A stretch of DNA of 64,000 nt, taken from NCBI GenBank assembly GCA_017527905.1, contig JAFXPK010000053.1:1-64000 (forward strand), given 5' to 3'. A model generated the notes under the pieces. The model had not been told where the DNA came from, made no database searches, and saw nothing but the letters and a program-made list of their open reading frames with translations. Numbering within the stretch: the stretch's first letter is position 1; the number at the start of each line of letters is the position of its first letter. Source of the DNA: Paludibacteraceae bacterium. Lineage in GTDB: Bacteria; Bacteroidota; Bacteroidia; Bacteroidales; Paludibacteraceae. The translations under genes were made by a program, and so were the position numbers. This document shows, piece after piece, positions 38,232 through 47,600 of this stretch.

Positions 38232-38405
38232 CAATTAAGAATTTTGAATTGGGGCCGTGGATCCATTTTTTGTGGAATTTATGAATCCGTTGTGTGTTTC
38301 GGTTCTGTAGAGACGCAACATTTTGCGTCTCTACTGCGCCTGACCGACAAACATCGGATGCCTAGGGCACCGAAAACACATTAACACATGGTGTGAATTA
38401 TGAAA
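38232..38405. repeat. Dispersed MITE-like element with central palindrome, copy 1
   Basis: About 170 bases between the YifB-type gene and the next lipoprotein match, in reverse complement, 62722-62885 at the other end of the window. The core is a near-perfect palindrome at 38307-38334 (GTAGAGACGCAA, 4 bases, TTGCGTCTCTAC). The flanks match too: CCGTTGTGTGTTTCGGTTCT on one side and CATCGGATGCC...ACCGAAAA on the other. No coding potential is likely, though short spurious frames cross it. It could also act as a terminator. Confidence 0.8.
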
Positions 38406-38484
38406 CGTTAGTTCGGTGTGGTCAATTTTGAATTTTCTTTCTAATTTAGCATAAAGAATTAGATGCAGATAAATTTTAAGTATC

Positions 38485-39435
38485 ATGAAGAAACTATTCA
38501 TATTTTTATTCCTCATTCCTTTATGTTCCTGTGGCGGGAAACAGGACAAAGACGGTAACACGGCAGAAACCACCACGGTAGAGCTTGAGGAAGAGACAAT
38601 GGACAGCAAAGGGGGAGGAAGGACGTATGACACCGAAGAGACAGAGGAGTCCGACAGAACGGCAGAATCTCCTTCTCTAGAAAAAGCCGTTTCATTAATC
38701 GACACTTTCCATGCCAACTATGGGCCAGCATCGTCTAAATCAATAGAGACGACCATCAATGCCTACAATAATGATTTGTCGGGGCTGACCGACTCGAACA
38801 TAGAGGAGATAAAGCAATACATATCCCAACTAAGTGAAGGTCAATCTTTTGACATCAGCCTTTCATACGAGGTCGAACAACATCTTATTTTCTACAAGAC
38901 CATCACGGAATACGCAGAGGTTTTTGAAATGGAAGGAGAGACATCCACGCGTGAACTCATCGCTAACGAATACGAGAAGTGGAACAAACTGACTGAAAAG
39001 ATCAACGACATAGGTGCTTACATCATGGAATTAAACTATTTCAACGGATCCATGGCGGGTATAGCATGTTCCAGTTTTCTTGTGTCAGTCGCACAGGTTA
39101 GCCACTACAATGCCCGTGTATTGAAATGTTGTCTGTCAAGGAACTGCGAAAGATTCAAGAACGGGATACCTGCAGCAGCTGCCAAAGAAGCCCTATTGAA
39201 GACCATCGATATTATACTCGTGAGACTCGACGATGTAGATGGTCATAATGGAGAGTCTTACGCTAACGCATACAACAAAATAAAAACAGGGCGTGATGAA
39301 CTTGTCGTTTTGATCGACAATTGGATACGCGCCCATTTAGCTTTAAGCGGGAAAGTCGACCACGATGGTTATAGTCCATGCCACGATTCGATAGGTGTAC
39401 TCCTGATAAGTCTGGCAGAGGCGATTAACTCATGA
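38485..39435 (+). CDS. Lipoprotein of unknown function (316 aa)
   Basis: A short lipoprotein signal (MKKLFIFLFLIPLCSC) places the lipidated Cys near residue 16. It is followed by an acidic low-complexity linker rich in Thr and Glu (about residues 20-60) and a mostly helical domain of about 250 residues containing four cysteines. I recognise no domain. It is alone between a dispersed repeat and a strong terminator, which fits a monocistronic accessory gene. Base composition is more AT-rich than its neighbours. Confidence 0.82.
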   Translation: MKKLFIFLFLIPLCSCGGKQDKDGNTAETTTVELEEETMDSKGGGRTYDTEETEESDRTAESPSLEKAVSLIDTFHANYGPASSKSIETTINAYNNDLSGLTDSNIEEIKQYISQLSEGQSFDISLSYEVEQHLIFYKTITEYAEVFEMEGETSTRELIANEYEKWNKLTEKINDIGAYIMELNYFNGSMAGIACSSFLVSVAQVSHYNARVLKCCLSRNCERFKNGIPAAAAKEALLKTIDIILVRLDDVDGHNGESYANAYNKIKTGRDELVVLIDNWIRAHLALSGKVDHDGYSPCHDSIGVLLISLAEAINS

Positions 39436-39527
39436 CACGTAGCATATAACCCTCCTTGGGAATGCAAGTTTCACCACGCATGATGGTTCCCGAAAAGAGG
39501 AGGAGATAGCAACAACCGTAAGGGAAG

Positions 39528-39569
39528 AAAAAGACAGGGGATGTGCGGAAACACATCCCCTGTCTTTTT
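39528..39569. terminator. Perfect bidirectional terminator
   Basis: An 18-bp perfect stem (39528-39545 with 39552-39569) closes a six-base loop (CGGAAA). It starts with A5 and ends with T5, so it works on both strands. It separates the convergent genes ending at 39435 (plus) and 39589 (minus). Confidence 0.92.
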
Positions 39570-39588
39570 ATCGATGGATCACCCAACA

Positions 39589-41034
39589 TCAGTTGTTAGG
39601 CTGTTGGGTGGAATCTGTCTGTGGAGCAGCAGGCACGACGGAAGGCTTATCGTCACTAGCGTTCGAGGCAGGAACCGCAGTCGTATCCTTTGCCTTCGTG
39701 TTAGCGGTCGAATCCTTCTTCGCTGCACTCTCCGCAGGAGCCTTAGACATGGAGAGGGCGGCCTTCACCTGACCGTAGCGGTTGGACGCGTTCCAGAGGA
39801 TCCACTCGTCGTATCCGGCGTCATAGACCGCCTGGATTTGCTGTTTCACCTGTGCACTGCCATAGTTGATGTGGCCAGGCACCCAAGGGGCGGAGAAGCA
39901 TTGCAGCCAAGCCCTCACCCTAGCCTTCGGAAGAGAATCCTTAGCCAGCTCGTCCTGTGACAATTGCATCGCCTTCAGAATCGTCGTGTACGGATGCGCA
40001 TCCGGCACATCCAAGCCGAAGGTCCTCGACGCATAGTGCGAAGGATAGACCATCGGGCAGATATTATCCGTCATGGAGGCGATCTTCACGTAGTCCTGGC
40101 CCGTGCTTTTCCTGTCCGTAGGGCTACCGATGACCGTACCGAACAAGTCCGCGCCGAAGATGATATTGCTCTTATGCAAGCGCTTCTCCACGTAAGAGAA
40201 GAAGTCCGTCAGGCCCTGCTCCTTGGAGTAGGTGTTGAGGTCCACCCCGTAGACCGCCTTGTTGGCGCTGCTGCCGATAGGGAAACGCACGTAGTCGAAT
40301 TGTATCTCGTCGAAACCGTCTCTAGTGGCCTGTTCCGCCAAATCGCAGATATATTCCCACACGCCCTTCTTGAACGGATTCACCCAAGGGTTGCCCTTAC
40401 CGTCCGTGACAGGAGTGCTGTCAGGCTGGCAGAGTGCCAAATCAGGACGTTTCCTAGCCAAGATAGGGTCTTTGAAGCAGACGATACGGCCGATGACGTA
40501 GATGCCCTTCTCATGGAGCTCTTTGATGAGCGCGGGCATATCCTTCACGTAGCGGACGCAGGCACCGATGCTTTGCGCTTGGGCGTTATCCATCTTGTAG
40601 GTCACATTTCCACCATCGTTCTTGATGTCGAGGACGATAGCGTTCATCTCCGTCGTCTCCACCAATTCCACAAGGTTCTTCATGTTCTTGGTACCCGCCA
40701 TCGCACCAGTGATGTAGATACCCTTCACCTTGATCGGAGGGATAAGCAGTTTGCAGCCATTCGGGCTTCCGCCACGGCTTTGAATCAATATGGAGTCTTT
40801 CGAGAACGGAATCTTCTCGATGTTTTTAGGGAGGGAATCAACCGCAACGGTATCCTTAGGAGCGATAGAGTCCTTAGGAGCCACAGAGTCACCCGGGATG
40901 GAATCACCATACATACCCTCAACATAAGTACCCGTACCATCCCCTGGATGCGGATTCCTTTGGTTCGAGCAACCACTCACGCAAAGCAGTGCGGCCAAAG
41001 ATAATGTTCCCCAAAATAATTTCATCTTCAACAT
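39589..41034 (-). CDS. Lipoprotein with DUF4015 putative glycoside-hydrolase domain (481 aa)
   Basis: A lipoprotein signal ends in LLCVSGC (an ATG at 41025 is an equally good start). A linker with repeated KDS/IAPKD-type residues leads to a TIM-barrel-like domain (about residues 100-400) of the DUF4015 group of putative glycosyl hydrolases: KGIYITGAMAG, AIVLDIKNDGG, IVCFKDP, FDEIQFDYVRFP, and the final GYDEWILWNASNRY. Asp and Glu in the DEIQFDYVRFP and DIKNDGG strands are candidate active-site residues. The tail after residue 415 is low-complexity Ala/Thr/Ser/Pro. It would act at the cell surface or in the periplasm on an unknown glycan. Last gene of the run starting with iorB. Confidence 0.88.
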   Translation of the reverse strand: MLKMKLFWGTLSLAALLCVSGCSNQRNPHPGDGTGTYVEGMYGDSIPGDSVAPKDSIAPKDTVAVDSLPKNIEKIPFSKDSILIQSRGGSPNGCKLLIPPIKVKGIYITGAMAGTKNMKNLVELVETTEMNAIVLDIKNDGGNVTYKMDNAQAQSIGACVRYVKDMPALIKELHEKGIYVIGRIVCFKDPILARKRPDLALCQPDSTPVTDGKGNPWVNPFKKGVWEYICDLAEQATRDGFDEIQFDYVRFPIGSSANKAVYGVDLNTYSKEQGLTDFFSYVEKRLHKSNIIFGADLFGTVIGSPTDRKSTGQDYVKIASMTDNICPMVYPSHYASRTFGLDVPDAHPYTTILKAMQLSQDELAKDSLPKARVRAWLQCFSAPWVPGHINYGSAQVKQQIQAVYDAGYDEWILWNASNRYGQVKAALSMSKAPAESAAKKDSTANTKAKDTTAVPASNASDDKPSVVPAAPQTDSTQQPNN

Positions 41035-41090
41035 TTTCTTTTACACATAACACCAAGGACTGCCAAGAGTCCCCTTACAATACCAAACAA

Positions 41091-42416
41091 TCACTTTTTG
41101 GGATGATCACGCTCGAAATCAGCCAAACGCTCATCCAACACGTCATACTGGTAGTCTTGGATGAAGGAGGTGCAGGCACGCAGACCCTCCTCGTGGCTAC
41201 CCGTAGTAAGCAAGGAGATGACACTCACGCCATAGAAGAGCAATTCGTACATCAACTCGCCACCGGTCATGCCCTCATAGCCTACCGTGAAGTAGAAGCC
41301 ATCGCCGATCGGGCGGTCAATATCCTTGTCATAGACGATATGGAAGCCATGCTTCAGGAAGATTGCCTTCAACTTAGCGGCACGTCTTCCATACTCCTGC
41401 ACGCCCTCCAAGAAGTTGTATTTTCCGTCGCAAGCCGCCTTAAACATAGCCGCCAAAGCATACTGTGCGGAGTGTGCCGTACCGGAGGAGAGCACGTAGA
41501 GAATCCTATTCACGAAGATCGTACCGAACTCGCCAATCGAGTAACGGTCCGCAAGCCCCTGGTAGAAGCGATGATACAACTTATTCGAGATCGCGGAGAC
41601 ACCAATACGTTGTCCCGCATAGCTAAATGCCTTGGAACCTGATATCAACAGGATATAGTTGTCCGTGTATTTCGCGACGGAAGGTTGGAAAGGAGGCACG
41701 AAAGGCTTGCTGAGATCCTTGCGGAAGTCCATGGCGAAGTAGGCCAAATCCTCCATGACGATGACGTCATATTTAGTGGCCAATTCACCGATGCCCTTCA
41801 ACTCATCCTCCGTCAGGCAGAACCACGACGGGTTGTTCGGGTTGGAATAGATGATATTGCAGATATTACCCTTCTTCAGGTAACTCTCCACTTTCTCGAT
41901 CAACTTAGCGCCACGATACTCGTACATATCGAACGACTCGTACTTCAGTCCCAAGACGAGCAACTGTGTCTTCTGCACAGGGAATCCCGGGTCGATGAAG
42001 AGAACAGTATCCCTCTTAGGGTCACACTGTCCGGAGACGAGGAAAGAAGCGTAGGTGCCTTGCATGGAACCCGACGTAGGCACGCAGCCCTCCGGATTGA
42101 CATCCACATCGATGAAAGCCTTGATGAAGCGGGAAGCCTCTTTTTTCAGGTCCGGATGGCCATCCAGCATCGGATACTTGGAAGCCACACCCTTCTGCAG
42201 CGCCTCGATCTCAGCCGCCGTACCGATAGCGTCCGGCGCCAGTCCAGGAACACCCATCTCCATCCTGACGTACTTCTCGCCCGTCAAAGACTCCACTTTG
42301 TTGGCAATCGCCACAATCTCACGAATCGTCGCTTTATTGAAATCCGGAAGATGCATCTCTTCGATCACGGACTTCACAACACTTTTATCTATCATGTCTG
42401 AATAATTTATTTGCAA
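41091..42416 (-). CDS. Class I/II PLP-dependent aminotransferase (441 aa)
   Basis: Fold type I aminotransferase. Visible features are YSNPNNPSWFCL with the conserved NPNNP, MEDLAYF with the PLP-contacting Asp, and ISGSKAFSYAGQRIG with the Schiff-base Lys. Slightly longer than aspartate aminotransferases and with an N-terminal extension. Substrate is not predictable; aromatic or branched amino acids are possible given iorB three genes upstream, because indolepyruvate oxidoreductase acts on aryl 2-oxo acids made by such transaminases. The start at 42416 overlaps the preceding gene by 10 bases; an ATG at 42395 is an alternative. Confidence 0.93.
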   Translation of the reverse strand: MQINYSDMIDKSVVKSVIEEMHLPDFNKATIREIVAIANKVESLTGEKYVRMEMGVPGLAPDAIGTAAEIEALQKGVASKYPMLDGHPDLKKEASRFIKAFIDVDVNPEGCVPTSGSMQGTYASFLVSGQCDPKRDTVLFIDPGFPVQKTQLLVLGLKYESFDMYEYRGAKLIEKVESYLKKGNICNIIYSNPNNPSWFCLTEDELKGIGELATKYDVIVMEDLAYFAMDFRKDLSKPFVPPFQPSVAKYTDNYILLISGSKAFSYAGQRIGVSAISNKLYHRFYQGLADRYSIGEFGTIFVNRILYVLSSGTAHSAQYALAAMFKAACDGKYNFLEGVQEYGRRAAKLKAIFLKHGFHIVYDKDIDRPIGDGFYFTVGYEGMTGGELMYELLFYGVSVISLLTTGSHEEGLRACTSFIQDYQYDVLDERLADFERDHPKK

Positions 42417-42940
42417 TTAATTAATTGGAACAGAGCGCAATCCGACCAACCGTCACCATCCCGTACCCAATCCGTCAGCATACCTGCCTGAGTAAATTCC
42501 ATATCACGGAAAAGCCTAAGGCTCGGTTCGTTCTTCGCATTGACCTTCACCATGATCTGATGGCAACGCAAGTAGTCAAAGACATAGCGCACCACCATTT
42601 CGAGCGTCTCCTTCGCATACCCCAAACCGCGCACCTCCTCGTCAATTAGGATACCCAACTCCACGCGTTGCGCGATCGGCTCGAAGTCGAACAGATCCAC
42701 CACCCCCACTTGCTTGCGGGAGGCGTTCTCCTCCACGATGAGGCGCAATTCCCTCGACGTGAAGATGTCCGTCGCATTGGCGATGTAGTTTTTCAGGTCG
42801 TAGCGGGAAAATGGAGGAATCATGCTCCCCTCTCCCCAAATGGACGAATCATTCTCCCAACGGTAGAGGAAGTCCAAATCTTCCGGTTCCAAAGCCCTGA
42901 GGGCAAGACGGTCGGAGGAGAGCAGAGCCATGACGGTCAA
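42407..42940 (-). CDS. GNAT-family N-acetyltransferase (RimJ/RimL- or SpeG-like)
   Basis: A 177-residue acetyltransferase that uses acetyl-CoA. The N-terminal SDRLALRALEPEDLDFLYRWEND is typical of the Acetyltransf_3 group, and the acetyl-CoA loop is EEVRGLGYAKETLEMV. The acceptor could be a ribosomal protein N-terminus, a polyamine or another amine. The start region overlaps the stop of the DUF4293 gene by four bases, so the two are probably translationally coupled. Confidence 0.92.
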   Translation of the reverse strand: MTVMALLSSDRLALRALEPEDLDFLYRWENDSSIWGEGSMIPPFSRYDLKNYIANATDIFTSRELRLIVEENASRKQVGVVDLFDFEPIAQRVELGILIDEEVRGLGYAKETLEMVVRYVFDYLRCHQIMVKVNAKNEPSLRLFRDMEFTQAGMLTDWVRDGDGWSDCALFQLINCK

Positions 42941-43434
42941 CGTAATCTATCCAAAGAACGCACCAACGCCTCATCGCTACCAATGGCACGAATCGCCAAG
43001 TATGTCAGAATGACATTCACGATAGGCAAAACGATGGTCCAGTTCGGTTGGAACGAGCCCTGTATAACCCCCTGATTAGGCATCAGGAAGAAATAGTAGA
43101 ACGCGAAGAGCGCATATATGCCCAAGTGCAGCATCATGTTGAAGATAGCCACACGGATCTGGAAGAGGCGTCTCCTAAAGAGCAGAATATCATATGCGGT
43201 GACTCCCAAGATGATGCTTACCAAGGCGAACAATGCCCACGCACCCTTCACGAACTGGGTGGTGACATCCGACGAGTTAGCGTCAGTTATGATTCGGTAG
43301 GCACCCACCGCATTCAGTTCAAATGTTCTCACTGCCCCATCCCCCATCACATTGTAGCCCATTGGCAGGAAGAATAGAAGGACTGTGAGGATAAACGTCA
43401 CAAGAAGATAAACGGTTTGGATTCTTTGAAGCAT
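42937..43434 (-). CDS. DUF4293-family four-helix membrane protein
   Basis: About 165 residues with four membrane segments. The N-terminus MLQRIQTVYLLVTFI is characteristic of the DUF4293 family, which is conserved in Bacteroidota and has no known function. I start it at 43434; the frame extends to an ATG at 43479, but that would overlap iorB by 35 bases and add a hydrophilic stretch unlike the family. With this start the gap to iorB is 10 bases. Confidence 0.9.
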   Translation of the reverse strand: MLQRIQTVYLLVTFILTVLLFFLPMGYNVMGDGAVRTFELNAVGAYRIITDANSSDVTTQFVKGAWALFALVSIILGVTAYDILLFRRRLFQIRVAIFNMMLHLGIYALFAFYYFFLMPNQGVIQGSFQPNWTIVLPIVNVILTYLAIRAIGSDEALVRSLDRLR

Positions 43435-43444
43435 AACGTGTGAA

Positions 43445-44023
43445 TTATTTTTTCTCTGTAATATTTTTGCCAGCCTCAAGCGCCTTCAGGTTCAGGTTCA
43501 CGATCTCGTCTCCCTTTCTGCCGAAGATGGAACGGATACCCTCTTGGATCTTATCATAAGAGATGCCCAGGAACGGAGTGGCCGCACCCAGCATCACGAT
43601 GTTAGCGACACGAGGTGAACCGACCTCCTTGGCGATGGACTCCACATCCAAAATGACGTGGTTCTTCACCTTCTTCACCTCCGCCAACACGTCGTCCACA
43701 TTCGGATAATCAGGGATGTTGATCAAAGGGACATTACTGGTGACCACGCAACCATCCTCCTTCAGGAAAGGAAGGTAGCGGAGAGACTCCATAGGTTCCA
43801 GAGAGATTATCAAATCGGCTGTCCCCTTCGCAATCAGGTCTGACGCGATCGGTTTGTCAGAGATCCTCAAATTGGATTGCACATCCCCACCCCTTTGGCT
43901 CATTCCATGGACCTCAGCCTGTTTCATATAAAGATCATTCTTAATAGCCGCTTCACCAATCACCGCGGCGATGGACAAAATGCCTTGTCCTCCAACTCCT
44001 GACAAGATAATATCAGTCTTCAT
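43445..44023 (-). CDS. iorB: Indolepyruvate:ferredoxin oxidoreductase beta subunit
   Basis: The 192-residue gamma-domain-like subunit of a 2-oxoacid:ferredoxin oxidoreductase. The N-terminus MKTDIILSGVGGQGIL carries the typical GxGGQG loop, followed by the EVHGMSQRGGDVQSN motif specific to IorB-type subunits. With IorA it oxidatively decarboxylates aryl pyruvates to acyl-CoA, reducing ferredoxin, in anaerobic amino-acid breakdown. I start it at 44023; the frame is open to 44047. Usually iorA lies directly upstream, but here the upstream gene is an unrelated small membrane protein, so iorA must be elsewhere. A TACTTTTG box at 44099-44092 could be its -7 element, without a clear -33 partner. 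Confidence 0.93.
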   Translation of the reverse strand: MKTDIILSGVGGQGILSIAAVIGEAAIKNDLYMKQAEVHGMSQRGGDVQSNLRISDKPIASDLIAKGTADLIISLEPMESLRYLPFLKEDGCVVTSNVPLINIPDYPNVDDVLAEVKKVKNHVILDVESIAKEVGSPRVANIVMLGAATPFLGISYDKIQEGIRSIFGRKGDEIVNLNLKALEAGKNITEKK

Positions 44024-44047
44024 AATATATAATTTTTTTAAATCCAT

Positions 44048-44204
44048 TCACGAAAGGGCTTTCCATCCGTGAACCATGTCATATCACACTACAAAAGTAA
44101 TAAAATTATAGGACAAAAATCACAGCAACGCGACACGAAAAAAGCGCGAGAAGTGAGTCATTGTCCTAAAGGAGAAAAATCCACACGAACCGTCTCCCGC
44201 AAGA
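44048..44204. other. Intergenic gap upstream of iorB
   Basis: AT-rich, 157 bases, no coding potential seen. It should hold the iorB promoter (TACTTTTG at 44099-44092 on the minus strand) and the end of the transcript from 44205-48762. I saw no strong terminator hairpin. Confidence 0.4.
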
Positions 44205-44642
44205 TTATTTCACAACCTTATACACCCGGCTATCAGAGGCATCCGTCATGTCCACCAACACACACCTCACACTATCCTTCTGCAGCACCATACGCAAGCG
44301 TTGGCCCTGCATGTTAAAGCCTGACAAGCCCACCGCAACATGCTGGAAATCGGATACTTCCAGCCTTTCGGAGAATTGTTGCCCGTTCAGATAAAGTTCG
44401 AAATTCCTCACCGACAAGACAGATGCGGAATCACTGTCGGCAGCGGCGGCCAATCGGAAGGTGTGGCTATGAAGGTAGTCCCACATCTCTCCCTGGTCCT
44501 TAAAAGAACCTGGTTCATACGAAGCGGTCGGGAAATCCTCCTTCGATGATTCAATATTGGATTTGTTCTTAATCAGGGTATAGAAAAAGATACCCAAACA
44601 AAGGACCATGACAATGATCGTTGCAATTCTCTTCTTATCCAT
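44205..44642 (-). CDS. Small membrane-anchored protein of unknown function (145 aa)
   Basis: One N-terminal membrane segment (IATIIVMVLCLGIFFYTLI) with a positively charged start (MDKKR), so the C-terminal 115 residues would face the periplasm. The soluble part has an alternating strand pattern and a GLSGFNMQGQRLRM segment. No family recognised. It begins 10 bases after the stop of the T9SS type B gene, so it is probably co-transcribed with it and may serve the same export or surface function. That link is inference from spacing only. Confidence 0.75.
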   Translation of the reverse strand: MDKKRIATIIVMVLCLGIFFYTLIKNKSNIESSKEDFPTASYEPGSFKDQGEMWDYLHSHTFRLAAAADSDSASVLSVRNFELYLNGQQFSERLEVSDFQHVAVGLSGFNMQGQRLRMVLQKDSVRCVLVDMTDASDSRVYKVVK

Positions 44643-44652
44643 GCGTGTTTTT

Positions 44653-47600
44653 TTATTCTTTTAATATTTCAACAGTACCCCTTTTCTCCTTTCCATTCTT
44701 AAAACGGACAGTGTAGAGGTACACGCCCGCATCGGCCGGCTCACCACGGTAACGACCGTCCCATCCGTTGGTGGAGTGGCAAACCAACAATCCGTAACGG
44801 TCGTGTATAAATATCTCATACCCCTCCATAAACACATCGTTGACACCGTTGTTGTTAGGGGTGAAAGATGTCGGGATATCCACATCGTCCTCATTGCGCA
44901 CATACAGCAAAAGGGTGACTATGCTATCGCAGCCGTTCGAGTTAGCGTATGTGGTGTCGAATGTATGCAAGCCAGCGACAGTTTGTGCCGGAAGGTCAAA
45001 ATTCCGGTCGTGATATGTATCGCCGAATAGGATGGTGTCGGAATAGGTGTATTCTGTTTTAGGGAAAGCCTTCACACTCAAGGAGAGGATGCTATCACAA
45101 TGCGTGGAGGATGTGAGCGTTTGGTAATGGACGCTATAGCCCTCCTCATCCGCCACGAAATCGAACCCGTTTCTTTGATAACGTTCCATGAAACAGATGG
45201 AATCGACCATTGAAATCTGATAGACCGTATCGACCGTAAGCGCTAGCACATGGATGAATGTGCAACCCTCCTCGTTGAGCTCCGATCTCTCTTTGTATTG
45301 CAAGCCAGCAGGCTGAAAGGCTGGTATCTCGAACCCGTCCTTATAATAGCCTTCGTTCTGGCAGACATGGGCGTATTGGGTGTCCCGTTGGGCCGGCAGC
45401 ACCTCCAACCGCAGGCAGATGACGCTATCGCACCCATTTCCATCGGACAATGTCGCGGTGTCGTAGACAATGCCTGGAAGCGACGGTTGGAGAAGGAATC
45501 CATTCCGCTTGTAAGTGGCCCCTTGGCAAGTGACATCGCTCACACGGGTGGTGTCTTGCGCATCCAGAACGGTAAGGTTCAAGATGATTTTCTGCGTACA
45601 CTCTCCATTATCGGCCTCAGCCTGATAGACACCCGACTCGGAGGCCTCGAAATAGTCATCTTTGTAGACCTGTCCATGGCATATCGTCTTGTTCAGTGAG
45701 ATAGGGTCAACGCTTTGCACATAGATGGTCGTGTCATGCTTGGAGGAACACTTTCCTCCGTTCGACAGGATCGTGACCTCATAATTGGTTGTATGGGTTG
45801 GATAATCCACGATGTTTGGGGTCGTTTCGCCCGTGTTCCAATGATAGGAGAGCGTGGTGTCTTCATACTCCGTGTAGTCCTCGCAAACAGTGAATTGGCG
45901 CATCGGTCGGATGGACAAACCCTCCGTCAGCCAAGCGTAATCGAAATTGCCTTGCGGGATAGAGAAGACATATCCATAAGGATGCAACGTGACATCACAA
46001 GTCCAGTAATCCTCGGCGGGGAAAGTGGTTCCATTATTCACATAAAGCACAGAATCAAACAGTGTCAAGTTGGAATAAAGGAGGTTCATCTCCGCGCGGG
46101 TCGGGATGTACCACCCGTTCTCGAAGTCCACCGCCCATGCTGCGGGATATTGTGAGGAGTCCCCCAATTCACGGTATTTCCGTGTGCACTCATAGCCATG
46201 GGTAGTGTACAAACGGTCATCCACCTGCGTCATTAAGGTATCCGCAAATGGCTCTTCCGTGTTCTGGATACGGATGGAGTCGATATCCTCCATGGCGATC
46301 ATCGTACCCGTTTTCCCGTCCGGACTGACACAAAGGACAATTCCTTGTGAGCCATCCGCATTTGTAACCAGATCGCCCATCTTATATTTCGGTTGAGACC
46401 AATTCGAGAGCTTCACTTTGCGTGAATACCTAGTGGGCCGGTAGGAGTTTTTGGGTATCGCATAGATGAAGAAGTCCGATTTGAAGCAACAAGCCCAAGC
46501 GTCGTTGTATTCACTACTTGAGAAATAATAGAAGGACCGGCCACCTTGGAAAGCGTCGTAATTGTTGAAGAAGAGGGTATCACCGCCCAAGCGGTTCAGC
46601 GAGGCGTTCACTAGGCTGACGGACCCGAACATTTTCCGAAGCTCCCCTATAGCAGGGATATACCATCCATGCTCCAAATCGGCCGACCAGGCAAGTGGGT
46701 ATTCATTGGCATCACCCGTCCCCCTGATCAGGGCGGTGTGACCGAACCCGTCCATATCCTCCAACAAATTAGGAAGATACTGTTGGTTCTCCAATGCTGG
46801 TATGTCATACTCGGCAGTACTCCATTGCATCGTTTGGGATGGTTCGAACAAATGAACCACATATGCGTACCCCTCCGTATCGTCATAATGGTACACAACG
46901 CCCTCCGCCTGCTTGCCTGACGTAGGGAAGGAATCTATGCTCACGAACGATCCATCGGAGCAGTAGACATCACCGATGGAGACTGGGGACGGATCGCACT
47001 GATGGTAAATGAGGGTACTACCAGAACTCTTGACGGAGAGCCTGAGCATGGACGAATCGCAATGAATGCCCTTGTTAGGAGAGACCTCAAACGCGACCTG
47101 CGGAATAGGTAGCACCGTCAACTGCAACACGATGGTACTGTCACACCCTTTCTTCGTTTGGAAGGAATGGGTGGAGGTGAAAAAGCCTGATTTCTCCTGC
47201 TTGCCTAAAGAGATGCTTCCGTTGCTATAACTTTCGCCCTGACAGATCGTATCGGACAGGATCTTGTAGTAAGAAGGATATGGATAGACAGTATAAGGCG
47301 ATGCGCTTGTTCCGCAACCGTTCTCTCCGATCAGCGTCAACGTAGCCGGTTCTTCGCTAGTGAAATACAAAGCAATCTGCGGGGAGTGCTCTCCGCTAAC
47401 AACCTTCACATTGGCAGGGAGATCCCATTTATACTGGGAAAGGTTGTCTTCCAGTTCAGAGGAATAGGTGACGACCTGGTTGGTGCAAGGGTGGAGCTCT
47501 CCCTTCAGCTCGTTAGAGAGGTTTCTGGTGTCATTGACCACCAAACGAAGGCAGACGATGCTATCACAACGTTGCCTGCTCCGTTCAAACTTCAGCGTGT

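Noticed and set aside
37479-38234. Minus-strand frame of 251 codons
   Set aside because: Antisense to the YifB-type ATPase, whose motifs are all present on the plus strand.
38331-38717. Minus-strand frame of 128 codons
   Set aside because: Its C-terminal part is translated from the dispersed repeat and the rest is antisense to the lipoprotein gene at 38485. A similar repeat-derived peptide appears at 62540-62839.
39964-41004. Plus-strand frame of 346 codons
   Set aside because: Antisense to the DUF4015 lipoprotein, which has a lipobox and family motifs.
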